A stretch of 64,000 nt of DNA from CAYMGM01 sp964390005 (lineage in GTDB: Bacteria > Pseudomonadota > Alphaproteobacteria > UBA9219), in NCBI GenBank assembly GCA_964390005.1, contig CAYMGM010000004.1, positions 1-64,000 of the forward strand, in the 5' to 3' direction. The notes under the pieces were generated by a model, which had not been told where the DNA came from, ran no database searches, and saw only the letters and a list, made by a program, of their open reading frames with translations. The translations under genes and the position numbers were made by a program. Numbering within the stretch: position 1 is the stretch's first letter; every line of letters starts with the position of its first letter. Positions 9,004 through 18,414 of the stretch are shown piece after piece.

Positions 9004-9143
9004 CGTCATCCCGGATTGAGTTTGGGATCCAAAGGGCCTTTCAGGTTGCACTGGCAGATAGGAAGTAAAACACCGTCTTTGGCGGCGAGGCCCCCTGGAT
9101 CCCCGCCTTCGCGGGGATGACGAAAGAGGAAAGGGCGGTGCAG
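9004..9143. repeat. 140-bp direct repeat, copy 1 (paired REP-like palindromes)
   Basis: This copy starts CGTCATCCCGG and ends GGGCGGTGCAG. It contains an inward pair of REP-like sequences: a left GTCATCCCGG...GGGATCC palindrome (decayed here) and a right CTGGATCCCCGCCTTCGCGG palindrome ending in GATGACG. A second, nearly identical 140-bp copy lies at 9238-9377. Copy 1 has lost the left palindrome's symmetry (GGATTGAGTTTGGGATCC), while copy 2 keeps it. Confidence 0.85.
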
Positions 9144-9237
9144 TATAAAACTGCCTTTTCCTCTGTCAGAGCTTCGTCAGGCGCGATGAAGTCGATGAAG
9201 CCCAACAGACGGCTGGGGGTGAAGAAGCAAAAGACAT

Positions 9238-9377
9238 CGTCATCCCGGACTTGGTCCGGGATCCAGAGGGCCTTTCAGGTTGCACTGGCAGATAGGAAGT
9301 AAAACACCGTCTTTGGCGGCGAGGCCCCCTGGATCCCCGCCTTCGCGGGGATGACGAAAGAGGAAAGGGCGGTGCAG
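9238..9377. repeat. 140-bp direct repeat, copy 2
   Basis: Almost identical to 9004-9143 apart from the left palindrome, which is intact here: TCCCGGAC TT GGTCCGGGA. The right palindrome is GGATCCCCGC CTTC GCGGGGATGACG. The 95 bp between the two copies holds a degenerate copy of the GATGAAG-CCCAACAGACGG element (9182-9222). Confidence 0.85.
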
Positions 9378-9417
9378 AGGGATCGTACAGTAAACCTGAT
9401 GTTTCAGAATAAATCCG

Positions 9418-9602
9418 CATACCCATGGTGTTGCCGATGAACCCCAACAGAAGGCCGCGGGGCCACCCCGCAAAAAAACCGTAGAAAGGTTATCTTTCTA
9501 CGGTTTTCTCGTTTTTGGCAGCAAACGGATTGTCTCAGAATAAATCCGCATACCCATGGTGTTGCCGATGAGCCCCAACAGAAGGCCGCGGCGCCACGCC
9601 GC
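9418..9602. repeat. two copies of the dispersed element with a 14-bp hairpin, abutting typA
   Basis: Copy one spans about 9418-9508. It includes a perfect hairpin with arms AAAACCGTAGAAAG (9475-9488) and CTTTCTACGGTTTT (9494-9507) around a 5-nt loop. A TTTTTGGCAGCAAACGG spacer follows, then copy two at 9549-9602, which ends exactly at the typA stop codon. For typA, read leftwards, the hairpin with its flanking T-run (minus strand) could serve as the transcription terminator. Confidence 0.75.
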
Positions 9603-11432
9603 TTACTCTTCGGCTTTTTTGGCCATGCGTTTGCGGATGTTCGGATCTAGATAACGCTTGCGCAAACGGATGGAATGCGGCGTGACCTCGACCAGTTCAT
9701 CGTCGTTGATATAGGCAATCGCTTTTTCCAATGTCATCTGCAGGGGCGGCGTCAGGCGAATGGCTTCGTCCTTGCTGGTCGTGCGGATGTTGGTCAGCTT
9801 TTTGCCTTCCAAAACGTTCACGTCCAGATCGTTGTCTTTGCTGTGTTCGCCAACGATCATGCCTTCATAAACCTTGACGCCCGGCTGGATCATCATGGGG
9901 CCGCGATCTTGCAGCTTCCACATGGCATAGGCAACCGCGTCGCCTTTGCCGTTCGAGATGATCACGCCCGTGCGACGCGCGTTGATCGGGCCTTTGTAGG
10001 GGCCATAGCTGTGGAACAGGCGGTTCATGATGCCGGTGCCGCGCGTATCCGACAAAAACTCGCCGTGATAGCCGATCAAGCCGCGGGAAGGGGCCAAGAA
10101 CGTCAGGCGTGTCTTGCCGCCGCCCGATGGCTTCATGTCCATCAGCTCGGCTTTACGTTCCGACATCTTGTTGACGACGGTGCCCGAGAATTGTTCGTCC
10201 ACATCGATCTGAACTTCTTCGATCGGTTCCAGACGCTGGCCGTTTTCTTCCTTGAACAAAACGCGCGGGCGGCTGATCGACAGCTCATAGCCTTCGCGGC
10301 GCATGGTCTCGATCAAGATGCCCAACTGCAATTCGCCGCGACCGGCGACTTCAAACGAATCTTTTTCGTCGGTTTCGCGCACGCGGATGGCGACGTTGCC
10401 TTCGACTTCGCGCATCAGGCGGTCACGAATGACGCGGCTGGTCACTTTATCGCCTTCGGTCCCCGCCAGCGGCGAATCGTTGACCGAAAAGGTCATGGCA
10501 ATCGTCGGCGGATCGATGGGGCGCGCATGTAACGGCTCTTCGACAGCGAGGTCGCACAACGTATCGGCGACGGTAGCTTTGGCAAGGCCTGCAATCGCGA
10601 CAATGTCGCCCGCTTCGGCTTCTTCGACCGGCACGCGTTCCAAGCCGCGGAAAGCCAAAAGCTTTGAAACGCGGCCTTGTTCAATCAACTGGCCTTCGTG
10701 GTTCAGGGCTTTGATCGCCATGTTCGGCTTGACGCGGCCCGATTGCACGCGGCCTGTCAGCACGCGGCCAAGGTACGGGTTGGCTTCCATGATCGTTGTC
10801 AAAAGGCTGAAGGGTGCGTCGGCATCGACGGTGGGGGCGGGGACGTGGCGTTCGATCAACTCAAACAAAGGCGTCAGGTCTTTGCCTTCTTTATCCATGT
10901 CTTCCAGTTTTTCAATCGCCCAGCCTTGGCGGCCCGAGGCGAACAAGGTCGGGAAGTCCAACTGCTCTTCCGTCGCGTCTAAGGCTGCGAACAGATCGAA
11001 AATCTCGTCATGCACTTCATGAACGCGCGCGTCGGGACGATCGACTTTGTTGATGACGACGATGGGGCGCAGGCCAATCGCCAAAGCTTTGGAGACGACA
11101 AACTTGGTTTGCGGCAGCGGCCCTTCGGCGGCATCGACCAACAAAACCGCGCCATCGACCATCGACAAAATACGCTCGACCTCGCCGCCGAAATCGGCGT
11201 GGCCAGGGGTGTCAACGATGTTCAAGCGCATATCGTCTTTCCAAAGGATCGACGTGCATTTCGCCAAAATCGTAATGCCGCGTTCGCGTTCCAGATCATT
11301 GCTGTCCATCGCGCGTTCGGCGACTTGCTGGTTTTCGCGGAAGGTGCCCGATTGACGCAGCATGGCGTCCACCAGCGTGGTTTTTCCGTGGTCAACGTGA
11401 GCGATGATGGCGATATTGCGAAGGTCTGTCAT
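9603..11432 (-). CDS. typA: ribosome-associated GTPase BipA/TypA
   Basis: This translational GTPase binds the 70S ribosome and supports growth under stress and 50S assembly. It is full length at 609 aa. GTPase motifs are AHVDHGKTT (11-19), RERGITI, DTPGHADFG and NKVD. The later EF-G-like domains and the BipA-specific C-terminal domain follow, including the conserved segment around SRGLIGYHGEF. The upstream neighbour on the same strand is a LysE-type exporter, separated by a terminator hairpin at 11466-11488. Dispersed repeats begin immediately after the stop. Confidence 0.97.
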   Translation of the reverse strand: MTDLRNIAIIAHVDHGKTTLVDAMLRQSGTFRENQQVAERAMDSNDLERERGITILAKCTSILWKDDMRLNIVDTPGHADFGGEVERILSMVDGAVLLVDAAEGPLPQTKFVVSKALAIGLRPIVVINKVDRPDARVHEVHDEIFDLFAALDATEEQLDFPTLFASGRQGWAIEKLEDMDKEGKDLTPLFELIERHVPAPTVDADAPFSLLTTIMEANPYLGRVLTGRVQSGRVKPNMAIKALNHEGQLIEQGRVSKLLAFRGLERVPVEEAEAGDIVAIAGLAKATVADTLCDLAVEEPLHARPIDPPTIAMTFSVNDSPLAGTEGDKVTSRVIRDRLMREVEGNVAIRVRETDEKDSFEVAGRGELQLGILIETMRREGYELSISRPRVLFKEENGQRLEPIEEVQIDVDEQFSGTVVNKMSERKAELMDMKPSGGGKTRLTFLAPSRGLIGYHGEFLSDTRGTGIMNRLFHSYGPYKGPINARRTGVIISNGKGDAVAYAMWKLQDRGPMMIQPGVKVYEGMIVGEHSKDNDLDVNVLEGKKLTNIRTTSKDEAIRLTPPLQMTLEKAIAYINDDELVEVTPHSIRLRKRYLDPNIRKRMAKKAEE

Positions 11433-11465
11433 GGTTCGTTTGTCTTTTCTGTTAGCCTAAAATGA

Positions 11466-11488
11466 AAGGGGCTTGTCATAAGCCCCTT
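11466..11488 (-). terminator. terminator hairpin after the LysE-family gene
   Basis: Perfect 9-bp stem, AAGGGGCTT / AAGCCCCTT with a 5-nt loop. On the minus strand it is followed by TTTCATTTT, a weak U-tract. It lies between the stop of the exporter gene (11516) and the typA start (11432). Confidence 0.7.
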
Positions 11489-11515
11489 CAAGCGTTTGTT
11501 GCGCGCCTTTGATGA

Positions 11516-12232
11516 TCAGTACGGGGGCGATGCATACCCTAAATTTCCCAAAACGCCAACCGCCAAAGCCCATAGGCCAATCGGCGCGAGGAGAAAAGCT
11601 GTTATCTTATTGATTAATAAGATCTTCTTTTCGGAGAAGCAACAGCGAAAAAACGAAGTGCCTGCGCTGAGGATCATCCACCAAAGCGCCGAGCCGCAAA
11701 AAACAGCGCCCGTGAGCAGCAAAGCCTGGCTTTTATCATGTAAACCGCCAAAAGCGGCCACCAGCGCCATGGTTCCGAAAAGAGTAGCCGGGTTTGTCAT
11801 AGTCACAAGAAAGCTGCTTAGCAAAGCTTTCATGGCTGCGCCGACATGCGCGCCGATTTTAGGGTTAATGCGCGCCATGGCCTTTTCTTCAGATTCGGGC
11901 TGGCGCGGGGTGTCGTGCCAGGTGTGCCAAGCGACGAAAAGCAGGATCAGGCCGCCGACCAAATGGATGGAGGCATTATAAACGCGGACCCATTCCAAAA
12001 TGGCGGTAATGCCAAAAACAGCAACAGAAGCAAAGAGATAATCGACAAAAGCGGCGCCAAGACCCGTTACAAAGCCCAGCCAAAGACCTTTTTGCAAGGT
12101 TCGGCGAATGCACATGATGCCGACAGGCCCCACCGGTGCAGCCAAAATAAGGCCTAAAACCAGTCCACGGCCTAAAACATCAACTTGCTCTAACAAAACG
12201 AGATTCTCCAAGGTGGCGCTTGGCTTTTCCAT
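11516..12232 (-). CDS. LysE/RhtB-family amino-acid exporter
   Basis: The 238-aa polytopic inner-membrane protein has about six hydrophobic helices. Family features include the early GLILAAPVGPVGIMCIRRTL segment (LysE PGP-type motif) and a second-half MTNPATLFG motif. Proteins of this family export amino acids or related small molecules; the substrate cannot be deduced. The first 15 residues before the first helix are hydrophilic, so a later start is possible, although there is no good internal alternative. Confidence 0.88.
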   Translation of the reverse strand: MEKPSATLENLVLLEQVDVLGRGLVLGLILAAPVGPVGIMCIRRTLQKGLWLGFVTGLGAAFVDYLFASVAVFGITAILEWVRVYNASIHLVGGLILLFVAWHTWHDTPRQPESEEKAMARINPKIGAHVGAAMKALLSSFLVTMTNPATLFGTMALVAAFGGLHDKSQALLLTGAVFCGSALWWMILSAGTSFFRCCFSEKKILLINKITAFLLAPIGLWALAVGVLGNLGYASPPY

Positions 12233-12434
12233 GAAAGCTCAGGCGTTTATTCGGGTGTGAGGGGGGCGTGCACCCCTGACCGCAGCTTATGACAGATTTT
12301 GCCCCGCTTTGGCAACCCCCCACCTGCCTTGGCAATCCTTTGTGCCAACAAGGAAATAACGGGATTTTAAGGTGTTTCTGTCATCTTGAAACAGTATTTA
12401 AGCCCTTTTGACAAAAAGATTTTGGGGCCCCTTC

Positions 12435-13652
12435 ATGGGCAAGATAAAAGCCGATTGGGCGCGCAACGCCATCATCGCGACAGCTGCGGCAGCGCAGCTG
12501 GTGACCGCGCAGCCTGCTATGGGCCAAGATAAAGCCGCTTCGGTCACATCGCCCGAGGTTCAACAAAAAGCGACCCAAGCGCTTCATGCCTTGGCTGGGG
12601 TGCAGCCGGTTGGCATTTTGCCCGCGGACGATATGCAAGAAGCCCGAGAAAAGATTGCGGCACAAATCCCATCCTTTCAGCGGCGCAAGGACTATGCAGG
12701 CCTCAAAAAAATGGCGTCAGACGAGATGGCGAAGGCGATGCATCCCGTCGGCGCGCAAAGCAACCCGCAACAGCTTGGCGAAAAACTTTTAGAAGACAAC
12801 GCGACGCTCAGCGAAGCCGTCAAGCCGGGAAGCAATCCACACAATTATTATACGCCCGATGGGGATGCTTCGTTCGTTGTCGTTCCGGGGTCTGGCAAGG
12901 ATTTGTTTAAACCGACCGAAGCCGACAAAACATTTTTTGAAAAATCGACCGGCATCAAAAATCTAGATCAAACGTTGGGGGCCGATACGCCAGCTAAAAC
13001 ACGTATGTTTTGCGTCTTGCATGAAACGCGCCATGCGGGCGATCCAGACTTGCGATCACAAACGGTTGCCGAAAGGCGAAAAGGGGCAGGCGCCGATTTG
13101 CCTACAGCGCAGGAACGCGGCGGTGAAGTCCGCGCTGATTTGATGGCGGCGCAACTTTATCACGGGGCCACACATGACATGGCTTATGTTCAAAATTGGT
13201 CGCATATGCGCATGATGGAAATGATGATGGACGATAAGGCGCGTCATGTGACGTCTTATGCGCTGAATGATTGGATCCAAAGCGTCAATCCAAAGGCCGA
13301 CGTGCCGCCACGTTTGGCCGACGGAAAAATTGACGATGCTTATATGAACTTGCGAAAAACCCTTTGGCGTGAGGGGCCTGCTTTGCTGCAACAAAAAGGG
13401 ATCGAACGTCCAAAAGGCGGGATGACGCAAGCGGAAGAGGGGCGCTATTTAATGCAGGCGATCAAGCCTTGCCTTGACAAAGGCCTTATTAAAGACGACG
13501 GCGCGCGAACCTTGGCCCAAGGCGTTCAAAAGGCGATGGATCATTTTGAAAGCCAGGGAGCGAACCTTGGCCTGTCGAATGAGCAAAAACGCGACGTCAA
13601 CCCTTCGCTTGCTTTAAGACATAACCGCGCGAAAGGCGCTTTGCAGCCTTGA
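12435..13652 (+). CDS. secreted HEXXH putative zinc metallopeptidase, 405 aa
   Basis: Starting at the ATG at 12435 gives MGKIKADWARNAIIATAAAAQ, a signal-peptide-like N-terminus with likely cleavage near AMG-Q (residue 31). An upstream TTG at 12408 in the same frame is less likely. A zinc signature HETRH lies at residues 196-200. Thirty residues later comes EVRAD (E231...D235), the ExxxD pattern that supplies the third ligand in gluzincin-type peptidases. The rest is unlike any family I know. It ends about 250 bp before dotO on the same strand, so a link with the secretion system (effector or envelope-remodelling factor) is possible but unproven. Confidence 0.7.
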   Translation: MGKIKADWARNAIIATAAAAQLVTAQPAMGQDKAASVTSPEVQQKATQALHALAGVQPVGILPADDMQEAREKIAAQIPSFQRRKDYAGLKKMASDEMAKAMHPVGAQSNPQQLGEKLLEDNATLSEAVKPGSNPHNYYTPDGDASFVVVPGSGKDLFKPTEADKTFFEKSTGIKNLDQTLGADTPAKTRMFCVLHETRHAGDPDLRSQTVAERRKGAGADLPTAQERGGEVRADLMAAQLYHGATHDMAYVQNWSHMRMMEMMMDDKARHVTSYALNDWIQSVNPKADVPPRLADGKIDDAYMNLRKTLWREGPALLQQKGIERPKGGMTQAEEGRYLMQAIKPCLDKGLIKDDGARTLAQGVQKAMDHFESQGANLGLSNEQKRDVNPSLALRHNRAKGALQP

Positions 13653-13903
13653 TCCTTGCGGCGCCCGACAAATTATAGGTATCCAACAAAACGTCTTCTT
13701 GAACGTCAAGAGAGGCGCTGAGAGACAAAACCCATAGTTAGGTAATTCTTCATAAACGCTAAGCTATAGATTTGTTAAGTTTTTCGCAGACTTGATCCTT
13801 TCGCGTTAATTGCTTAACGTGGCAAGGCCCATGAAACGAATCAAATGGGGCGCCTTGTCTTCCTGGGGTGGGGGACAGGTTCTTTTGTATTGGGGTTTTA
13901 CGG

Positions 13904-16900
13904 ATGATCGGCCTTTTGGATCAAGTGCTTGGTTCAGTGCTGCTTGCCTTCAAGCAGCCGATCGAGTCCTTTATCCGTTTGGAAACAGCCGAAGATAACA
14001 ACACGATCGTGGCCGAAGACGGCTCGATGGTTTCGTTTATCAAGATTTATGGGTCGCGACAGATCATTGGCGACGCCGAATATCGCTGGATTGTCGATCA
14101 GGCGACGACGAAGTTGGGCTCGCGTTTTGACCGGCCTGGTTACGCGATGCAGGTTTATTTCATGCGTGATGCGTCGCTGGTCGGTAACGATTTCGATAAA
14201 ATCGCGCGCGGGAATAAGGTCACCATCCAGGCCTTGCAATTAACGCTTGATGACCTTTTAAGCGAGCGCCGCCGTCATATGGCGCGGTTTTTGGCACATG
14301 AAGAGATTTATATGGTTTTGTGGACGCGCCCGTCGGCGATCAGCAAAACCGAAATGAAGGATGCCGAACAGGCTAAAAAGGAAAAGAAGTGGCTGATTTC
14401 GCCGGATGCTCAGTATCCGCTTGGGACGATCGAGCCTTTAAAGATTCGCCATAAAAGCTATGTCGCGGCGGTTATGGCCGCTTTGGAAGAACTGGCGATT
14501 AAAGCCAAAGTGGAAGAGGTGCATAGCGCCTTGGCTTCGGTGCGCAACAGCCTTTATCCGTATCTGTTTAACGAAGAATGGCGCGCCAATTTGCCGGGCG
14601 ATACCATGATGCCACGGGCGCCGACATCAAATAAAGATGCGTCGGACGTTTTGTGGCCGTCGTTACGTCGCCAGTTGTGCGCGGGCGATGCCGCCATCGT
14701 TTCGCCGACCGTGGTTCGTATTGGCGATCTCAATTGGGCCGCCGTCGATATGACGCTGGGGCCTGCGGATCCATCGCCTTTTCCTCAACTGCTGGCGCGT
14801 TTGATCGATAGCGACGTTCCCTTCCGCATTTCGTTTTTGGTCGAAAGCGGCGGCGCTCATGCCATTGGTTTCCGGGCTTTTGCCGCCGCTGTTTTGGCGT
14901 TTAGCAATCAGGTCAATCGCCAAATAAGGGAATCGCTGAAAGCCTTGCAGCAATTGGCGCAAAGCGAACCCGTCGTCAAACTGCGGGTGTCGCTGGCGAC
15001 TTATGCGCCCGCCCGCGATCGAAAATTGATCGACAATCGTTTGGCTGCCTTGACGCAGGCGCTGGAATCTTGGGGCTATTGTCAGGGGTCAAGCGCCGGT
15101 GGCGATCCGCTGGAAGCCGTTTTATCGTCGGCTTTGGGGATTGCTTGCGCCTCGACCGCGCCTGCAGCCGTTGCGCCCTTCCGCGATGTCGTCAAATTGC
15201 TGCCCTGGCAACGTGCGTCGTCGCCGTTTCAGGAAGGATCGGTTCTTTTCCGCACGGCTGACGGACGTCTTTGGCCCTATCAGATGGGCAGCACGCTGAC
15301 CACAACGTGGTTTGATTTAATTTTCGCGCAACCGGGTGCCGGTAAGTCCGTTTTGATGAATGCCCTCAATCTTGGCACGGTGTTGTCGGCTGGTAACGCG
15401 CGGTTGCCTTATATTGCCATTTTGGATATTGGCCCGTCGTCGTCCGGTTTGATTTCGCTGATCCGCGATTCTTTGCCGCTTGAGCGGCGCTATGAAGCCA
15501 TGCATTTCCGCTTGCGTATGACGCCAGAATACGCCGTCAACCCGTTTGACACGCAGCTGGGGTGCCGCTATCCGCTGCCGGAAGAGCGCGCTTATTTGAA
15601 CGAACTTTTGACCCTGCTTTGTACGCCGCCGGGACAGAAAATGGCCTATGACGGCATGACACAGCTTGTCGGACTTTGTATCGACGAGATGTACCGTTGG
15701 CGCGACGATAGCGGCGCGAACACCGAGCCGCGTCCCTATTTGCCCCATGTCGAAGCCGAAGTCGATGAAGCGCTGTTACGCTATGACATACATTTGCCGG
15801 TCGATCCGTATTGGTGGGATGTCGTGGATGCCCTTTACGACAAAGAAGCCTATCACGAATGCTTGATGGCGCAGCGCCATGCCGTACCGACGCTGGTCGA
15901 CGCGGTGACGGCGGCGCGTCGTCCGCAAATTCGCGCGCTTTTGGAAGAAACGGCGATTGGCGCTTCGGCGGAAACGGTTATCCATGCGTTTGAACGTATG
16001 GTGGCATCTGCTGTGCGCGAATTTCCTATTTTAGCGTCGATTACGCGGTTTGATGTGGGAAGCGCGCGTGTCGCTGCCGTTGATTTGCAAGACGTTGCGC
16101 CGCAGGGCGATGATATTGCCGATCGTCAGACGGCTATTATGTATATGTTGGCGCGTCATGTTTTGGTTCGTTCTTGGTGGTTGGGGCCCGATGCTTTGCG
16201 CATGATCCCTGAAAAATATCGGCCTTATCATGAAGCGCGTTTGCGCGACATCCGCGAAAGCCCCAAACGTCTTTGTTTTGACGAATTCCATCGAACCAGC
16301 AAAACAAGCGCCGTCCGTGCCCAGGTTGTTCGCGACGTGCGCGAAGGACGCAAATGGGGCGTTCAGATCATATTGGCGTCTCAGTTGCTAGACGATTTCA
16401 GTTCCGATATGGTCGATTTGGCGACAGGCGTTTGGATTTGCGGCACGGCCGTATCCGAACGCGCGATTAATGACACCGCCGATCGTTTTGGCCTGTCCGA
16501 TACGGCGCGTTGGATTATGCGTTATCGCCTGACGGGGCCACGGCCAAGCGGTGCGCCCGTTCTGTTGTTGCTTAGCACAAATGAAGGCCGTTACGAACAG
16601 CATTTGGTTAATACGCTCGGACCGATTGAATTGTGGGCCTTGTCAACCTCGGCCGAGGACGTTGAGGTTCGCAATCGTCTTTATACGGCCTTGGGGGCTG
16701 TTAAGGCCCGTCAGATCCTTGCACAATTCTTCCCAGGCGGGTCGGCGCGGCAAGAAATTCGTCGTCGGGTGGTCCAACGGACCGAACGGGGGGAAATCGA
16801 ATCTGGGGCAACCAGCGTTGTCATTACCGAAATGGTTAACGAGTTGACGGCCTATGCGCGTAGCGAAGTTGCCCGGGCGGGCGAGCAAAACGGGGCCTGA
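13904..16900 (+). CDS. dotO: type IVB secretion ATPase DotO/IcmB (VirB4-like)
   Basis: DotO is the large VirB4-like AAA+ ATPase at the cytoplasmic base of Dot/Icm (T4BSS) machines. The product is 998 aa from the ATG at 13904 (a GTG at 13868 would add 12 residues), close to Legionella IcmB. The N-terminal half binds the inner-membrane complex. The motor domain has Walker A QPGAGKS with K481 and Walker B CFDEFH with D793-E794. The gene starts the run dotO - dotM - unknown - dotL. A 250-bp gap before it and AT-rich sequence around 13740-13815 suggest the promoter lies there. Confidence 0.9.
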   Translation: MIGLLDQVLGSVLLAFKQPIESFIRLETAEDNNTIVAEDGSMVSFIKIYGSRQIIGDAEYRWIVDQATTKLGSRFDRPGYAMQVYFMRDASLVGNDFDKIARGNKVTIQALQLTLDDLLSERRRHMARFLAHEEIYMVLWTRPSAISKTEMKDAEQAKKEKKWLISPDAQYPLGTIEPLKIRHKSYVAAVMAALEELAIKAKVEEVHSALASVRNSLYPYLFNEEWRANLPGDTMMPRAPTSNKDASDVLWPSLRRQLCAGDAAIVSPTVVRIGDLNWAAVDMTLGPADPSPFPQLLARLIDSDVPFRISFLVESGGAHAIGFRAFAAAVLAFSNQVNRQIRESLKALQQLAQSEPVVKLRVSLATYAPARDRKLIDNRLAALTQALESWGYCQGSSAGGDPLEAVLSSALGIACASTAPAAVAPFRDVVKLLPWQRASSPFQEGSVLFRTADGRLWPYQMGSTLTTTWFDLIFAQPGAGKSVLMNALNLGTVLSAGNARLPYIAILDIGPSSSGLISLIRDSLPLERRYEAMHFRLRMTPEYAVNPFDTQLGCRYPLPEERAYLNELLTLLCTPPGQKMAYDGMTQLVGLCIDEMYRWRDDSGANTEPRPYLPHVEAEVDEALLRYDIHLPVDPYWWDVVDALYDKEAYHECLMAQRHAVPTLVDAVTAARRPQIRALLEETAIGASAETVIHAFERMVASAVREFPILASITRFDVGSARVAAVDLQDVAPQGDDIADRQTAIMYMLARHVLVRSWWLGPDALRMIPEKYRPYHEARLRDIRESPKRLCFDEFHRTSKTSAVRAQVVRDVREGRKWGVQIILASQLLDDFSSDMVDLATGVWICGTAVSERAINDTADRFGLSDTARWIMRYRLTGPRPSGAPVLLLLSTNEGRYEQHLVNTLGPIELWALSTSAEDVEVRNRLYTALGAVKARQILAQFFPGGSARQEIRRRVVQRTERGEIESGATSVVITEMVNELTAYARSEVARAGEQNGA

Positions 16901-17147
16901 AACGAATAAAGCTATTGAAAAAGGTTGCGAAAATCTTGTCCTTCCGGCAAACTTTCGTTTTGTTTTTACTTGAGTTGATTGAAAAACCCGGAAGAAAACC
17001 TTGGCCTGGTGCAGCCCGACGGTTGCGCAACAGAGAAGGGGGCGGGTTTCGAAAAACTTCAAGCAGAAAAGTGCGACGACGCGCTTTTAGGAGAAAAACA
17101 GGAAAAACAATTAGGATGTCAACCACGATGACACAAGGTTCAAGACG

Positions 17148-18395
17148 ATGAGCGCCGCAAAAAACGAAGATCCTACACTCTCTTTGCTTCTTTTAATCGG
17201 GTTGCTAGGTGTTTTTTGCTGGTTGATCTGGCACTTGTTTAGTGTGCAACTCCTTGAGTTTTTGCGCTATCTTCGCCTTGTTGAATTGGCGCCAGCGGCC
17301 TTTTTTGACCAAAGCGCGATGAACTGCATGGGGTGGTTGCGTAGCGCCTCGGTTGGCAACGATGCCCCGACGCGCGAAGTTTTACAGCATGCCGTTTCCT
17401 GTTATGGCATTGATACGCTGCGCAGTTTGAACCCCACACAAGCGTTAAAGTTATATAATGTGACGCCAACGAGCATGGGCGTCATGATGACTTTGGCCAC
17501 GCGGCCTTTTCGTTGGCTTGCGGTCGTTGTTTGCGCGGGTATTTTCTATTACTCGGGGTATGTGACGCCGCGTAACCGTTTTAAGTCGCGCCACACGTTG
17601 GAAAGTTTTATCCAGGCGCAGGTCAAAATGTGGCCTGTGATTTCGCCGATTGTCCATTTTCATCCCAGCAAAGCCAGCGCGCGCGTTCCGGGCGATGCGA
17701 TGCCGGATCGTCTGCCGCCTTTTGCCGAAGCCATGTCGCCGGAGGAATGGTTGTCTTGGCATCGGATCCCCGTTGTGAGCGGTGTGCCGAACAAAGAGCG
17801 TACCCGCCGCGCTTTTTTGGAACAGTTGGGGCCACGTTGGCATGGGCCCGAAGGGATGCCCAAGCATATGGAGTGTCTTTTTGCCGCTTTTGCGTTGCAA
17901 GGCGTTCAAAAGCGCGAGCAGTGCGAAAACCTTTTAGGCCGTTTGGCGCTGCATTGGAGCGAAAAGGGCGGCTTTCAACCGACGCATGAACTGATGGCCG
18001 AGGTTCGTAAGATTATCCGTGATCCGAAAATCGGCGGCAAAGCAGCCGAAGTTGCCGCGCGTTATGCTTACCGAACGACGGCCTTTTTGGGAATTTTGAA
18101 ATGGGCCCGTTTCATGGGCGGCGTTTTAGCGCCGGCCCAGTTCCTGTGGCTGCGGGCGGAAGAGCGCGGTTTTTGGTATCCGCTCAATAATTTGGGGCGG
18201 CGGTCATTTCATTCGGAAGGTGCGGGCGCCATCGCTCATTTCATGGCGGAAGAGGCTGCGGGCAGTCCGTTGCCGATGCCGCGCATTGACACAGCCATCA
18301 TCACGTTAAACCAGTATTTGGCAAACCATCCCGATGTCAAAATTCCGCCCCGACAAGAACCGCGCCCGAAAAAGGCCGTGGCGACACGTTCATAA
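17148..18395 (+). CDS. dotM: type IVB secretion coupling-complex protein DotM/IcmP
   Basis: DotM is an inner-membrane partner of the coupling ATPase DotL and recruits effectors. The 415-aa protein has hydrophobic helices at about 12-35 and 121-138. A cytoplasmic domain follows with the family-like segments WPVISPIVHFHP, WLSWHRIPVV and RRAFLEQLGPRW, and MPKHMECLFAAFA. This arrangement of N-terminal helices plus a C-terminal cytoplasmic domain matches IcmP. It lies 247 bp after dotO and 19 bp before the next gene. A rare-codon ORF in the gap ends on the ATGA of this start and is probably not a gene. Confidence 0.85.
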   Translation: MSAAKNEDPTLSLLLLIGLLGVFCWLIWHLFSVQLLEFLRYLRLVELAPAAFFDQSAMNCMGWLRSASVGNDAPTREVLQHAVSCYGIDTLRSLNPTQALKLYNVTPTSMGVMMTLATRPFRWLAVVVCAGIFYYSGYVTPRNRFKSRHTLESFIQAQVKMWPVISPIVHFHPSKASARVPGDAMPDRLPPFAEAMSPEEWLSWHRIPVVSGVPNKERTRRAFLEQLGPRWHGPEGMPKHMECLFAAFALQGVQKREQCENLLGRLALHWSEKGGFQPTHELMAEVRKIIRDPKIGGKAAEVAARYAYRTTAFLGILKWARFMGGVLAPAQFLWLRAEERGFWYPLNNLGRRSFHSEGAGAIAHFMAEEAAGSPLPMPRIDTAIITLNQYLANHPDVKIPPRQEPRPKKAVATRS

Positions 18396-18414
18396 AAGCG
18401 GAAAGGGAGCGCGC

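Noticed and set aside
8944..9602. CRISPR array from repeated units near 9 kb
   Set aside because: Repeat units are 90-140 bp and unevenly spaced, with palindromes and no constant spacer length. No cas genes.
16915..17151. 78-aa ORF between dotO and dotM ending on the dotM ATGA
   Set aside because: It uses a TTG start and many AGA/AGG/CGA codons unlike its neighbours, with no recognisable protein features. The overlap is probably chance.
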